Part shown: in pieces, positions 1-10,278 of the stretch | Layout of the letters: each line of letters starts with the position of its first letter | How positions within the stretch are numbered: the first letter of the stretch is position 1 | Source: Silene noctiflora | Taxonomy: Eukaryota; Streptophyta; Magnoliopsida; Caryophyllales; Caryophyllaceae | Direction of reading: 5' to 3' | Assembly: GCA_009801015.1 (NCBI GenBank) | Contig: VHZZ01014669.1 | Span: forward strand, 6,407-35,643 | DNA length: 29,237 nt | Translations under genes and position numbers: made by a program | Notes under the pieces: model-generated | The model's input: the letters and a program-made list of their open reading frames with translations, nothing else | Databases searched by the model: none | Told to the model about the DNA's origin: nothing

Positions 1-936
1 ACAAAATGCATATAAGGGCACGCAAACCCGAGCGAATCGGGCTAAAATGAGAAGAAAAGAATAAAGAAATATGACTAATTCGGGCACCTATCAATTATCG
101 TCGTCCTACCAGGAGGAATTGAGTCTAGATAAGTAAAGGTCCTGCATGGTTATGGTTATTGGCATATGATATTCAATGTGAGAGTTACGTCTTGTGTTGG
201 TTGGATGTAAGAGTCTTGGTCCTTTCGGATACTAGAGGTGAGATGCAAGCCTTCTAGTTGTGATATGATCGCCATGATTGATGCTCCCATCCGTTCTTAT
301 GGTGAGATGCAAGCCATAAGTACACATGTGACGTTAACAGCCACGTCCCGTGCAATGTTTGCTAAAAGATTTCTGAAGTAATGGCTATGATTTCCATTCA
401 TGTGTATCGTATTGATTGACCCCTTGATTACCTATTTCATATGATTTGAATTCTAATCTCATATCTATGTCATGTGTTTAATCCATGATCTATATTGCTT
501 ATTTATTCAAGTTCATTACATCTTGTATCTAATATGCCTTGTGTAATTATGTTCTTAATTATGTTCATTTTGATGTAATATGGCTCGGAGAACCTTGAGT
601 TACTCCCCATTGACTGTGGCATTCATTGTTAATGAATGACAGACGATGGTTGGTGTTTTATGGGGTTTGATACTCGTGTGAGCTAGCGGGAATCAGACTT
701 TAGATGATTACCTTTCGTAGCTTAGACTCATTTACTTTTTAACTTGTTATTCGTGGGATATCTTTTCCCCTCAAACCTTTATACTTGTGGTTTGTAAAAG
801 TTTAACATGCCTTCGTTTTCTATTGTTTATTGTTCTTTAGTGAACCCGCGTGCTTTAAAACTAAAAAGATTTAAAAAACCTATAATTTTTGCTGCTTATT
901 ACTCGTTATTCGTTACCGTTATATAACAGGGGTTCA
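1..936 (+). repeat. 5' LTR of the Tekay-like element, 3' portion only
   Basis: Positions 95 to 936 match 8581-9341 as a direct repeat. Shared landmarks include CCTACCAGGAGGAATTGAGT near 105 and 8591, two GTGAGATGCAAGCC-type motifs, and the closing GGGGTTCA. The repeat ends in CA at 936, five bases before the primer site. The first 94 bases cannot be aligned convincingly to the other LTR by eye, so whether they belong to the LTR is uncertain. Confidence 0.85.
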
Positions 937-940
937 TAGT

Positions 941-952
941 TGGTATCAGAGC
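941..952 (+). other. Primer binding site, initiator tRNA-Met
   Basis: TGGTATCAGAGC is complementary to the 3' end of plant initiator tRNA-Met, the usual primer of chromoviruses and many Copia elements. It lies four bases after the CA end of the 5' LTR, where minus-strand synthesis would begin. Confidence 0.93.
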
Positions 953-1113
953 AGTGATGCTCCCAACGCACACACGTGTAGCCCAACCTTAAACTTAAAC
1001 TTGACCTTGAATAATGAATGAGAGATGGGTAGAATTAAGGACCTAAGTTGGTAGTCTACTTGTATATACTATTTGGTAGGTGCTAACTTAATTGACTTTT
1101 ATGCCTTGAGAAG

Positions 1114-1619
1114 ATGGTGCGACCAAGCCACGTTGACAACACGATCATGCAAGCTTTTGCTCAAATACCTCAAAATCAACAATATGCCAATGCTCATGTC
1201 AATCCTCGCCCTAACTTCCATGGCAAGAGACCCTTTGTGCCCTCATATTCGTCATGTGCTAACAAGGAGAGGTCCATACCAAGAGGACAAGAGCCAAGTG
1301 GACAAGTGCACGGTGGATAATCCCCCTCATCAACCAATAGACTTAGGAATGACCGCAAGTGTTTCTCTTGTAGGCTGGCTTTTCACCCGGAATTAAATGC
1401 TATGATAGGCCCTTGACATGCTACCATTGCAAGAAGCCCGAACATCGCTTCAAGGATTGCCTCGAAAGGAATAATGATCCTCCTCTTACTCATGCTCCGG
1501 AAGCTAAGCCAAGAATTTTTATCCATGTCATGAATCGAACCGAAGCCACCACTCATCCCGACACCATTACCGGTGTGTTTTCCATCCTTGATCAACCTTT
1601 CCTTACTTTTTCCCCTTGA
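1114..1619 (+). pseudogene. gag remnant with CCHC zinc knuckle (Tekay-like)
   Basis: This is the nucleocapsid end of gag. The clearest signature is a zinc knuckle at 1419-1460 with spacing C-X2-C-X4-H-X4-C (CYHCKKPEHRFKDC), which binds RNA during packaging. Upstream, from an ATG at 1114, lies Pro/Gln/Asn-rich sequence typical of the linker before the knuckle. Much of the usual capsid part is not recognisable. It is a fossil fragment. Confidence 0.7.
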
Positions 1620-1747
1620 TGCTCATCCTTCTTCAAAACTCTGTTTTATTTTACCTTGGACGCTACTTTTGTACCCTCTCGACCTATCATTCGTTTCTTG
1701 CTAATCCTCCGATGATGCCTTGTAGATAATTCTCTTTATTTTGTGGA

Positions 1748-1978
1748 ATGTTTTCCATTCTTGATCATCCTTGCCTTATTCTATTTGATACTGGCGCATC
1801 TTTATTGTTTATATCTTCCAAGTTTTCGGGAAAGCTAGCCCTTGAGCCTATTGCTAGTGAAGATACTCCTATATCCTTACCCTCCGGAGAGATTATTTCT
1901 TGTTCCCTCTCCTACTCCAATGTTCCTATCTCTATTTCAGGAACCATCTTTCCCGCTACCTACTTCGTTTTCCCTTAA
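1748..1978 (+). pseudogene. Aspartic protease remnant (Tekay-like)
   Basis: The retropepsin active-site triad appears as LFDTGAS, with DTG at 1787-1795, followed by a Phe/Ser-rich stretch and a SLPSGEIISC-like strand as in chromovirus proteases. In the family this enzyme cuts the Gag-Pol polyprotein. Its position between the zinc knuckle and RT fits. It is a broken relic. Confidence 0.75.
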
Positions 1979-2114
1979 GAAATTTGATGTAATTTTGGGT
2001 ATGGATTAGATATCCAAGTACTATGCTAAATTCAAGTGTAGAGATCAAAAGATTTGTCTGAAGAGTCCGTTAGGTGCCCGTTTAACCTATTAGGGAACCC
2101 ATTCCCAAAAGGGT

Positions 2115-2827
2115 GTGAAATTGATTTATGCTTTGAAGTTGGTATTTATGATAAGGAAAGGTTGCCAAGCCTACTTGTGTGTGGTGACCTCAACTAATAC
2201 TTTGTTGCCAAAGCTTGAGGAACTGCCCGTTGTTCGTGAGTTTGCCGATGTCTTCCCCGACGAGTTACCCGGAATCCCTCCCAAGCGTGATGTAGAGTTC
2301 TCTATCGACCTAGTACTAGGAACCGGCCCGATTGCCAAAGTCTCATGTCGTATCGCGCCAACCGAGTTGAAAGAGTTGAGAAAGCGACTTGATGATATGA
2401 TTGAGAAAGGTTCATCCGACCTAGTGCCTCACCTTGGGGTGCTCCCGTTCTCTTTATGAAGAAGAAAGATTGATCCATGAGACTTTGTAACGACTACAGT
2501 GACCTTAACAGTGTTTCTATCAAGAACAAGTATCCTCTACCAAGGATTGAAGATTTGTTTCATCAACTCAAAGGTGCTTCTACTTTTTCCAAGATTGATT
2601 TAAGATCCGGCTATCATCAAATTCCCGTTCTTGAGTCCAATATCCCTAAGACCGCCTTTTGCACGAGATATGGATATTTCGGTTTTAAGGTGATGCCCTT
2701 TGGTTTGACCAATGCCCCCGCTATGTTTATGGACCAATCTAAGTGTGAGTTTTGGTTGTCTGAGGTATCTTTCCTTGGCCATGGAATATCTAAGGAAGGT
2801 TTTGTATGGACCAAAGCTTGTGAATAA
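2115..2827 (+). pseudogene. Reverse transcriptase remnant (Tekay-like)
   Basis: The pre-RT linker EFADVFPDELPGIPP and the RT motifs [31 protein letters not shown] and [14 protein letters not shown] are typical of Ty3/gypsy chromoviruses. A later RT segment, VSFLGHGIS, follows. The domain is recognisable but incomplete and non-functional. Confidence 0.88.
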
Positions 2828-3240
2828 GCGTTCCGAGAGTTGAAGAGAAGGTTAACTACCGCTTTCGTGTTGACCCTACCTGAAGATGGTGTGGATTTTG
2901 ATGTGTTTTGTGATGCCTCTAAGTTGGGTTTGGGTTGTGTACTCATGCAAAATAGGAGAGTTGTTTCCTATGCTTAGCGACAATGGAGAGTTCATAGAGT
3001 GAAATACCATACTCATGACCATGAGTTAGCCACCGTTTTTCATGCCTTGAAGATGTGGAGACGCTACCTCATTGGAGTTCATTGTTGTTTCTACACCGAT
3101 CATAAGAGTTTGAGGTATATCTTCACCCAAAAAGAGTTCAATGTGAGACAACGACGATGGGTTGGAGTTGGTGAATGACTATGATGTAGAGTTGTTATAT
3201 CATGAAGGGAAGGCAAATGTGGTTGACGATACCCTTAGTA
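2828..3240 (+). pseudogene. RNase H remnant (Tekay-like)
   Basis: In translation one sees a tethering segment (AFRELKRRLTTA), the first catalytic-Asp strand (FDVFCDASKLGLGCVLMQ), a YHTHDHELATVFHALKMWRRYL helix region and TDHKSLRYIFTQKEFN. This is the usual order for gypsy RNase H, which removes the RNA template strand. It is degraded. Confidence 0.75.
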
Positions 3241-3307
3241 GGAAATCGACTCATTCCTTGAGTTCTATCTGTGTGCTCCCCGATGACCTTATGCCGAGTT
3301 TTATAGA

Positions 3308-3835
3308 TTGAGCATAGAAGTTGTGGAAAGTGGTTTTGATTATCTTGGTACTATGGTTGCCGAGCCCATCCTCTACCGTGAGATCCGTGATGCCCTAGTG
3401 AATGATGCTACTTTCAAAGATTTTCAAGCCAAGCTTCTTGAAGGAAAATCTAAGGATTGTGAGGTTGATGCCAATGGATATCTTCGTTATCGTGGCCGCT
3501 TGTATGTCCCCGACTTCGTTGAATTGAGAAAGAGAGTTATTGATGAAGCTCATCTATTCCCTTATTTGATTCATCCCGGAAGAGATAAGATGTACAAATA
3601 CTTGAAGCTTCAATTTTGGTGGACTAACATGAACAATGACATTGTGACCTATGTTGGAAGATGCCTCACTTGTCAACAAGTGAAGATTGAGCATAAGAGA
3701 CCCGGAGGTTTTCTACAACCCTTGGATGTTCCTTTGTGGAAATGGGAATTCATCTCCATGGATTTTGTTATGGCTTTACCCATGACCGTTGGTGGAAAGG
3801 ATGTCGTTTGGGTAATTGTTGGTATAAGTGAGTGA
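3308..3835 (+). pseudogene. Integrase remnant, zinc-binding and start of core (Tekay-like)
   Basis: The N-terminal H2C2 zinc-binding region is visible as HPGRDKMYKYLKLQFWW followed by CLTCQQVK. Next comes the beginning of the catalytic core (WEFISMDFVMALP). The family uses this enzyme to insert its cDNA. Only part of the domain is present and it cannot be functional. Confidence 0.85.
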
Positions 3836-4673
3836 TCATGAGTTCTACTTCGAGGATTAGCTTATAAGTGGATTTGGATGTAGGTTGCGTTAGTGGCTTT
3901 GATCTTAAGATTTTTGGAAGGTACTCAAGAAACCAAATAGGGTGGCGTTGTTATTTGAGATGTGAGCGTGTAGCGTTCCCATGTTCTATAGTTTTCCCCT
4001 TTCTTTGACCGTGAGCTCTTTCGTTCATACCTCCCTTGCTCATTTCGTTGTGCCTCTTCTTTGGATTTGGGTCTTGTGGCTTATGAAAACCCTATGATTT
4101 TTCACCTCCCTGTTGACCCTACTTCGACTTTTACCCCTAAAAAGTTCTTCATAGTCGTGTATCGGTTACGTTTGGATTATATTAGCGTGCCTTGTAACTA
4201 TGATATCTAGGTTGCATCTCATTTTGTGCAATTTTTAACCATTTCGAGCTACCCGTTTTGGTTCGTTGTTAAAAATTTGTGTTATTTTTGCAAAACTTTA
4301 CTTGTCTTAAAGGTTTTAAAATGCAAGTCCGCTTTCAACTTAGCATTTTATTGGAGGATTCGGTGTGGGTTATCACTTCTAATTGTTTTTTTTTTTTTTT
4401 TGAGACGTCTAATAACTTGTTCTATGCTTATCGGCTTATGATTTTGTCTTTGACCTTGTCTATGATTTGGGATGTTAGCGTTCTTGAATGCGCAACGAGA
4501 ACTCTTTCATTCATTTGACGAGAAACTTTTGCCTTTGTAAAATTCTTCTTGAAACTTTTGAAGGAATTCTAATTTTTATGATATCAAAACTTGTAAATAT
4601 TTTGGTTGTCGATTTCTAAAAGTCTGACTTTATCCTTATAACTTTTCGTTTTCCACTTTCAAGGTGGGATGAT
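3836..4673 (+). other. 3' untranslated part of the Tekay-like element
   Basis: No convincing coding homology is seen between the integrase remnant and the 3' LTR. The segment contains a run of sixteen T at 4386-4401. It ends in a short purine-rich stretch, AAGGTGGGATGA (4661-4672), the likely plus-strand primer just before the LTR start TGTAACACC at 4674. Confidence 0.6.
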
Positions 4674-5197
4674 TGTAACACCTGCACTTTTCGCAAAATA
4701 GTTTTAAAATAAGTTAATCGCTTTATTTAAATTAATTATATTTTTAAAAATTAATTTTTATAAAAATATAGCTTAGATGTATAATAATAATAACAATGAT
4801 AAAAATAATCGTCTTAAGTTTGTAGTAGGCTTTGAGATGTATTTTTAGTGAAATTCGACTCAATTTACGTGTTTGGGCCTATTATGACTAATGGGCTTTT
4901 ACTCCTACTCTTTTCTCTTCATAAGACATATGAAATAAACCCAAACATCTTCATCCTCCTCAAAATTTCAGCAACTCTTCTCCTTGAACACCCACCGTTG
5001 TTACATATTTCCTTACTAATCTTAAAACTCTCATAACTTGCTCATTTCTCAACCAAATCAAGTCATTTGCATGCCAAATTCTTCCTTATTCCGTCCTCCA
5101 TCTTTCTATGTAAGAAAATAGCCAACTTTCTTCCCCATTCGTGCATGTTGTCCTTCAATAGTGTTCGAATTCTTGCTAATATCGTTCATTTTTGGTG

Positions 5198-5202
5198 ATA
5201 AG
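5198..5202. repeat. Target-site duplication ATAAG, left copy
   Basis: ATAAG immediately precedes the TGTAGATACC start of the nested solo LTR and is repeated at 7458-7462 directly after its CA end. Five bases is the standard duplication length for Ty3/gypsy integrases. Confidence 0.6.
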
Positions 5203-5612
5203 TGTAGATACCTCGTTTCTGCACCCTTCGACAAACACCCGATGATGATCGGGCCGCATGTTTAATACGCGAAGTGTTATTTCGACATTCCTTTAATTAA
5301 ACGTCAAGGATTGCCTTAAATAGTCGTGGCAACCCCTTTATTGTCATCTACGCGCCGATACGGTCGTTTTGGCAGTAATTAGAGTATATTTGGAGTCTGG
5401 GTCAAAAACCGTCTTCATTTTCAGAAACTATCATCATTTTCTCAAAACCCGTCTCAAATATGAGTCGGGATATTTTTAAGAATCCTGAAATATCTCAAAT
5501 ATTCTTAAGATTTCAAAAATATCTTATTTTGACGAAATAAGGAAACAAATCCTTTCCAAACTATGAAAATGCTGAAATCTTTGCTGCTGAGGGAGAAACA
5601 ACTCATGGAGAT

Positions 5613-6657
5613 GGCGCACAACCTGTTGCGCCTCTTCCTGAGCTTATTTCCAGCAGCGTCCAAATTTTCCTGGATTCTTTCCGTATTTTAATCCTTCCAA
5701 AAATATCACCTTGTGATTAGTATAAATAGAGGCCTCCGCCTAACATATTATTCACGCGAGTGTCCGCCCCTTCTCTTCTCTCTCTCTCTTTGCATTCTAA
5801 GACCACATTCTATTGCTACGACGCCTACGTGCTTGAGCGTTCTCGACCACGTAAGCCTAGATCATTCTAGGTATCAGTCACATTTTGCATAGACCTGCCA
5901 ATTTGACCACTACACTTTAAATCAATTTAATCAATCAATTTTGTTTTCTAAAATCCTTTTTAAGGGCATCTTCGTTAAATTCGTCGAATTAAGTCGTTTT
6001 TCGCTTCGCAACATGTAAGTCTGAGGGTGTAAATCCTATTTGTATTTTATTTATGTATTTATAATTATGTAAGGGTCCATGCCGTAAACATGCTTTCAAA
6101 ATCACGAGTTTTCATACCTTTTTGACGGATCAGCAGGGAAAGACCGTCGAGAAGAAACGCAACAGTAGTTGCGCCTTCTGGAATAGTCGCAACATCTGTT
6201 GCGCCTCTTCCAGGGCTACTTATCTGCCGCTGCTCTTCTTCTTCTTCCTCGAGTACCAATTGTTTCATCTTATTTGTTATTTTAATTCGTTTCTTTCGTA
6301 AATTCTAGTTTCCAAATTATTTTAAATTGTTTCTTCGACTTAAATCCCTAATAAACCAATATTTGCGGGTTTTCGTCATTCATTCATCCCGAATTTTCAA
6401 TGGTTCGATTTTCCCATATTGAATCATTAAAATTCGACTTTGATACAAGTTTTCTATTTTATGACGTTCTTTCATATGTATGTAAACTATTAAAACACTT
6501 TAATTCGAGTTCAATGCCAATTAATACCATTAAATTAACCAACGAACATTAACCAAAACACGAGTCTGACTTTCACAGTCAGAGTCCAACTCAAGAACAG
6601 ACGCACAAAGTGATGCACCTCTTCTAGAGGGCAAAACACATGATGCCCCTGTTCTGG
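5613..6657 (+). repeat. Five dispersed palindromic GTTGCGCC motifs in the solo LTR
   Basis: A motif of about 26 bases, with GC(G)CAACA and TGTTGCGCC arms followed by TCTTCC, occurs near 5613-5640, 6158-6183, 6188-6214, 6603-6627 and 6631-6657. The first three keep the arms well; the last two are decayed (GCACAAAGTGATGCACC, GCAAAACACATGATGCCCC). The last four form two close pairs. The function is unknown. They may be protein-binding sites, or amplification of a small hairpin inside the LTR. Confidence 0.5.
5721..5730 (+). promoter_or_regulatory. TATA box in the nested solo LTR
   Basis: TATAAATAGA is followed by a GC-richer stretch and, about 50 bases later, a CTCTCTCTCT pyrimidine leader. This is the arrangement of a plant LTR core promoter, with transcription expected to start near 5750-5760. 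It sets the orientation of the solo LTR as plus. Confidence 0.65.
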
Positions 6658-7457
6658 GTTGGCTTCTGCCTCTGAACTCGTCTCGTTCTCACGTAGCTAT
6701 CCTAATAAGTTTATAATCGACTATTATTCGTATTATCACTATATGATGTGTTTATTTTTTTTATTTTTTTTATTCCTTTTATTCCTAAATCCTTTTAAAG
6801 CGTATTTATGGCATAGATTCATGTATCCTCTTGTAATTTTATTTCTTAGTAATTTATTTCATCTTGTATGATTTATTTACTTGGTTTATTCACATGTAAT
6901 GAATGTAAAATACTTACTTTGACCTAATTACCTACTAAATTTACATGTCAACCGACTTAGTTTAATTCATATGCTAGGATTAATTAATTAATTATTGCAT
7001 TGCATGCATATAACTAATGACATATCGAGTATAAATGGCACTCCCTGATCATTAGTAGAGGCCTCTATCGGGGCAGGCGGGATTAGGTGTTCTAGTATGA
7101 GCTTCCAAATACGTACCCTCNCCCCTTACTCAGATATCTGTGAACACCAGTGTTCATTGGCATCGCGAGAGTCATTCTAGACATGGAATGCTAAGGGCGA
7201 CGAATTTCTTAGTGTTTATGTCATTACTTTGTGTCTTGACATGACGCGAAGTATTCGAACGGATCAAATTATCCACAAAAATTGGTAGCGACTCCATAAA
7301 TGCAGGCTTGTTCAAACCATTCACCGGTTTCATGCCATACAAATATGTAACGGCCCATGACGTGCTTTGTCAACACAAAGTTTTGTGGGAGAAGTACCGC
7401 CGCCTCAAACATCTACCAAAGCACGGGTGTGCGCCGCACGGGTGGCCCATGTACACA

Positions 7458-7462
7458 ATAAG
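7458..7462. repeat. Target-site duplication ATAAG, right copy
   Basis: This is the second copy of the 5 bp repeat flanking the nested solo LTR. Sequence after it reads as continuation of the host 3' LTR. Confidence 0.6.
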
Positions 7463-9341
7463 GTGCAAGTTTTGACAACTCGGAAGAAAATAGCTTTGTG
7501 GTTATTCGATATTAGACCAAATTATGTGCTTTAATTGTGAAAGAATTAGTCTTTGTTTGATTAAAGTTGGTAACTTTACACGTTATTATATGTTTATTGC
7601 TTAGATAATTGTTATTGAAGGTTGTTTTAATCATTTGTATGGAATATTGAGTATGTTGTTACTATTGTTTTCAAATGGGTGGAATTGGATGCTTAATTGT
7701 GTTAATTAATGAAATCCGTCTCAAACATACCCTAGATGTCATGTCTTGCATGTCTTGATTATGTATGAGATCATTGGTTAAGCTTATTGTTGCAATTGTT
7801 ATCAATTGGGTAAATTTGGATGCTTTAATGTATTAATTGTTGATTTCCATCTCAAATTACGCCATATTTTACATGTCTTAGTTATGTTGTGAGATACCAT
7901 GTATGGAGTATTGCAAAGAGTAAAATTTGGGTGAATTTCGGAAGGTATAAAGTTTTTTGGGAGTCGATTTGTGCAGTGAAAAGCGCGGGCTATGACAATA
8001 AGCACAGGTTGCGCAATAGTGTGGTCTGATCATACAGTTAAAAGCGCAGGTTGCGCAAGTTCTAAACTCGTTGTTTTGAATTGGGGTTTAATTTTCTTGC
8101 TAGTTATTCTTCTTAACTTTGGTTCTAATGCTTATGCATGGTAGGTTAGCACTTGTTTAATATTAAATAACCTTAACTAAGTCTCATTTACATGTTTAGT
8201 GACGGTTTTTGGATATTTCACCCTTGTTTACTATGTTTTGCTCTTATTGGTCATTTGAGTCATGTTTGTGGGATCTCTTTTATTGTTGGACATGTTGTCT
8301 CCTCATGAAAATTTCGTTATGCTATTCATGCTTGCTTGACTATCTTTATGCCTTACTTCTGTCTTTCTGCCAAGCATTGGCTAACGCCGCTCTCGTGTCG
8401 TTCTGTCGGGAGTTGGTTAATTTATGCTCTTCCGCCTCTTTCGTGCCCTTCTGCCGAATTTGGGGTACTCGACTTCCGTTCTATCATTCTAGTCTTGGAT
8501 GCAAAACTTTTATCCCATGTCAAATCGAGAAACGTGTATCCCGAGAGTCTAGCCAGGTTTATACTAGGATCGGATATGTATTATCTTCGTCCTACCAGGA
8601 GGAATTGAGTATAGTGAAGTAAAGGTCTTGCTTGGTTATGGTTATTGGCATATGTCATTCAATGTGAGAGTTACGTCTTGTGTTGGTTGGATGTAAGAGT
8701 CTTGGTCCTATCGTATACTAGAGGTGAGATGCAAGCCTTCTAGTTGCAATATGATCGTCGGGATTGGTTCTCCCATCCGTTCTTATGGCGAGATGCAAGC
8801 CATAAGTACACATGTGACGTTAATAGCCACGTCCCGTGAAATGTTTGCTAAAAGATTTCCGAAGTAATGGCTATGATTTCCATTCATGTGTAATGTATTG
8901 ATTGATCCCTTGATTACCTATTTCATATGATTCGAATTCTAATCTCATATCTATGTCATGTGTTTAATCCATGATCTCTATTGCTTATTTATTCAACTTC
9001 ATTATATCTAGTATTTAATATGCCTTGTGTAATTATGTTTTTAATTATGTCCACTTTGATGTAATATGGTTGGGGGAACCTTGAGTTACTCCCTACTGAC
9101 TGTGGTATTCATTTTTAATGAATGACAAGTGATGGTTGATGTTTCGTGGGGTTTGAGACTCGTGTGAGCTAGCGGGCATCAGACTTTAGATGCTTACTCT
9201 TCGTAGCTTAGACTCTTTTGCTTTTTAACTTGTTATTCATGGGATATCTTTTCCCCTCAAACCTTTATACTTGTGGTTTGTAAAAGTTTAACTTGCTTTC
9301 GTTTTGGATTGTTTTCGTTACCGTTATATAGCAGGGGTTCA

Positions 9342-10278
9342 CAAACATAGCCACCAAAAAATTGTACTCCTCTTTAGTATTAATTAAAGAAAGTATGTGA
9401 AACACTGATAATTGTCAAAAGCCACTATTATGATACGACCCTGGCAACGGCCGGGGTTGAACACTAGTAGTTTATAATTGTAAGATTTTAGTATTCAAGG
9501 TATTTGTAAGACAACTTATTGAATTTAGGGATATCTTATGTGATTTTTAAAAACGAGGGTGTATCGTAGAATCCAAAAAAATACAGGGGTACATTGTAGA
9601 AAAACCCATTATTTATTGTATGAAATTAAATCAGTATGGCCCAGTTATAAGTACGATAAAATGAAGTCCAAAGCCCAATTATAAAGCAGTTCATTTAGGC
9701 GGAAAAACTTTAGAATCTCTTATTCTTTTAGTATAATGGGATGCAATCGACCCGTCTCTCACTTTTAACAGATAGTGTATGTCACAAGGGAGACTAATTG
9801 TTTGATGATATGTAGAGGCATTGAAATTAATAAAGTGCTAAACAATGGGCCCTTAGTCTTTGGGGTCCCGGTTCGTAGAACCGGTTGTGCCGGCTCTTAT
9901 ACGCCTCTGCTAGGAATATACATAATATATTGGTGAAAGTGTCATTTGGATTGGGTTAATTTGGGTATCTCAGGGGTGTTATACATTTCGAATAGAGTCA
10001 ATTCATGTCTAGGTGATCTGCTGATTGATCACTTCAAGTTCAACTATCTCTAGTGATCCTCCATTACATACTGGAACATAAACGACGTATTAGTTAACAC
10101 TTCATAAGAATGAAGCGGAAGGTGCCAATATGTGATATCTTGTCAATTAAAGTCAACAAATGTCTTGGAAAAACATGCAAAACTTTGATGCTGCAAAACA
10201 GGAATATAACAGCGGGTAACCTTATCTGAAACTTCATAAAACATGATGTAAATTTTGTAAGTCAGCTTTCTATTATTA
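9342..10278. other. Non-coding spacer between retroelement and PPR relic
   Basis: No credible gene is seen. The stretch includes an imperfect short duplication (GAGGGTGTATCGTAGAATCC near 9555, compared with AGGGGTACATTGTAGAAAAA near 9584). It also has a perfect 7 bp stem with a 3-base loop, CCGGTTC-GTA-GAACCGG, at 9868-9884. Nothing identifies it as an RNA gene. Confidence 0.5.

Larger units (their letters stand above)
5203..7457 (+). mobile_element. Nested solo LTR, Tat/Ogre-like family
   Basis: The unit begins TGTAGATACC and ends TACACA, and is bracketed by the 5 bp direct repeat ATAAG at 5198-5202 and 7458-7462, as expected for LTR-element insertion. No gag or pol sequence is seen inside, so it reads as a solo LTR left by recombination. 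A clear TATA box and C/T-rich leader (5721-5790) give the orientation. The very long LTR and a GCGACTCC motif near 7287 resemble Tat/Ogre-type elements, but that motif would normally lie just outside the LTR, so the right border or the family could be wrong. A single N sits at 7121 next to a C run. Confidence 0.6.
1..9341 (+). mobile_element. Ty3/gypsy chromovirus, Tekay/Del-like, broken copy with nested insertion
   Basis: This is an LTR retrotransposon read left to right. Its parts in order are the 3' portion of the 5' LTR, a tRNA-iMet primer site, a gag zinc knuckle, aspartic protease, reverse transcriptase, RNase H and integrase remnants, a polypurine stretch, and a 3' LTR. That order (integrase last) is Ty3/gypsy. 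The tRNA-Met primer, the TGTAACACC LTR start, and an LTR of about 2.4 kb once the nested element is subtracted suggest the Tekay/Del chromovirus lineage; this lineage call is inferred. The internal region is short for the family and the element is clearly broken, with many breaks. The two LTRs agree at about 92% over some 735 aligned bases, counted by eye, implying insertion several million years ago (about 3-6, depending on the substitution rate assumed). The true left end lies outside the window. Confidence 0.85.
4674..9341 (+). repeat. 3' LTR of the Tekay-like element, split by a nested solo LTR
   Basis: It starts TGTAACACC directly after a purine-rich stretch and ends GGGGTTCA, the same end as the 5' LTR. 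Removing the nested unit 5203-7457 and one target-site copy leaves about 2.4 kb, a normal size for Del/Tekay LTRs. The segment 8581-9341 aligns with the 5' LTR. The remainder has no partner in the window, because the 5' LTR is cut off, and holds no credible gene. Confidence 0.8.

Noticed and set aside
4226-5036. Short hydrophobic open frames in T-rich DNA
   Set aside because: They fall in the retroelement 3' UTR and LTR, are dominated by Phe/Leu from T runs, and have no family resemblance.
7281-7295. TTGGTAGCGACTCC as a primer binding site marking the end of the nested LTR at about 7277
   Set aside because: It resembles the start of the internal region in Tat/Ogre-type elements, but the TACACA end with matching ATAAG duplications at 7457 gives a better boundary. 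Kept as an uncertainty.
8209-8622. Open frame of 137 codons, Cys- and Leu-rich
   Set aside because: It lies inside the 3' LTR, has no recognisable motif, overlaps another frame, and its end enters the part repeated in the 5' LTR.
9868-9884. Perfect 7 bp stem with 3-base loop
   Set aside because: It is too small for a tRNA or microRNA precursor, and no flanking sequence supports a function.
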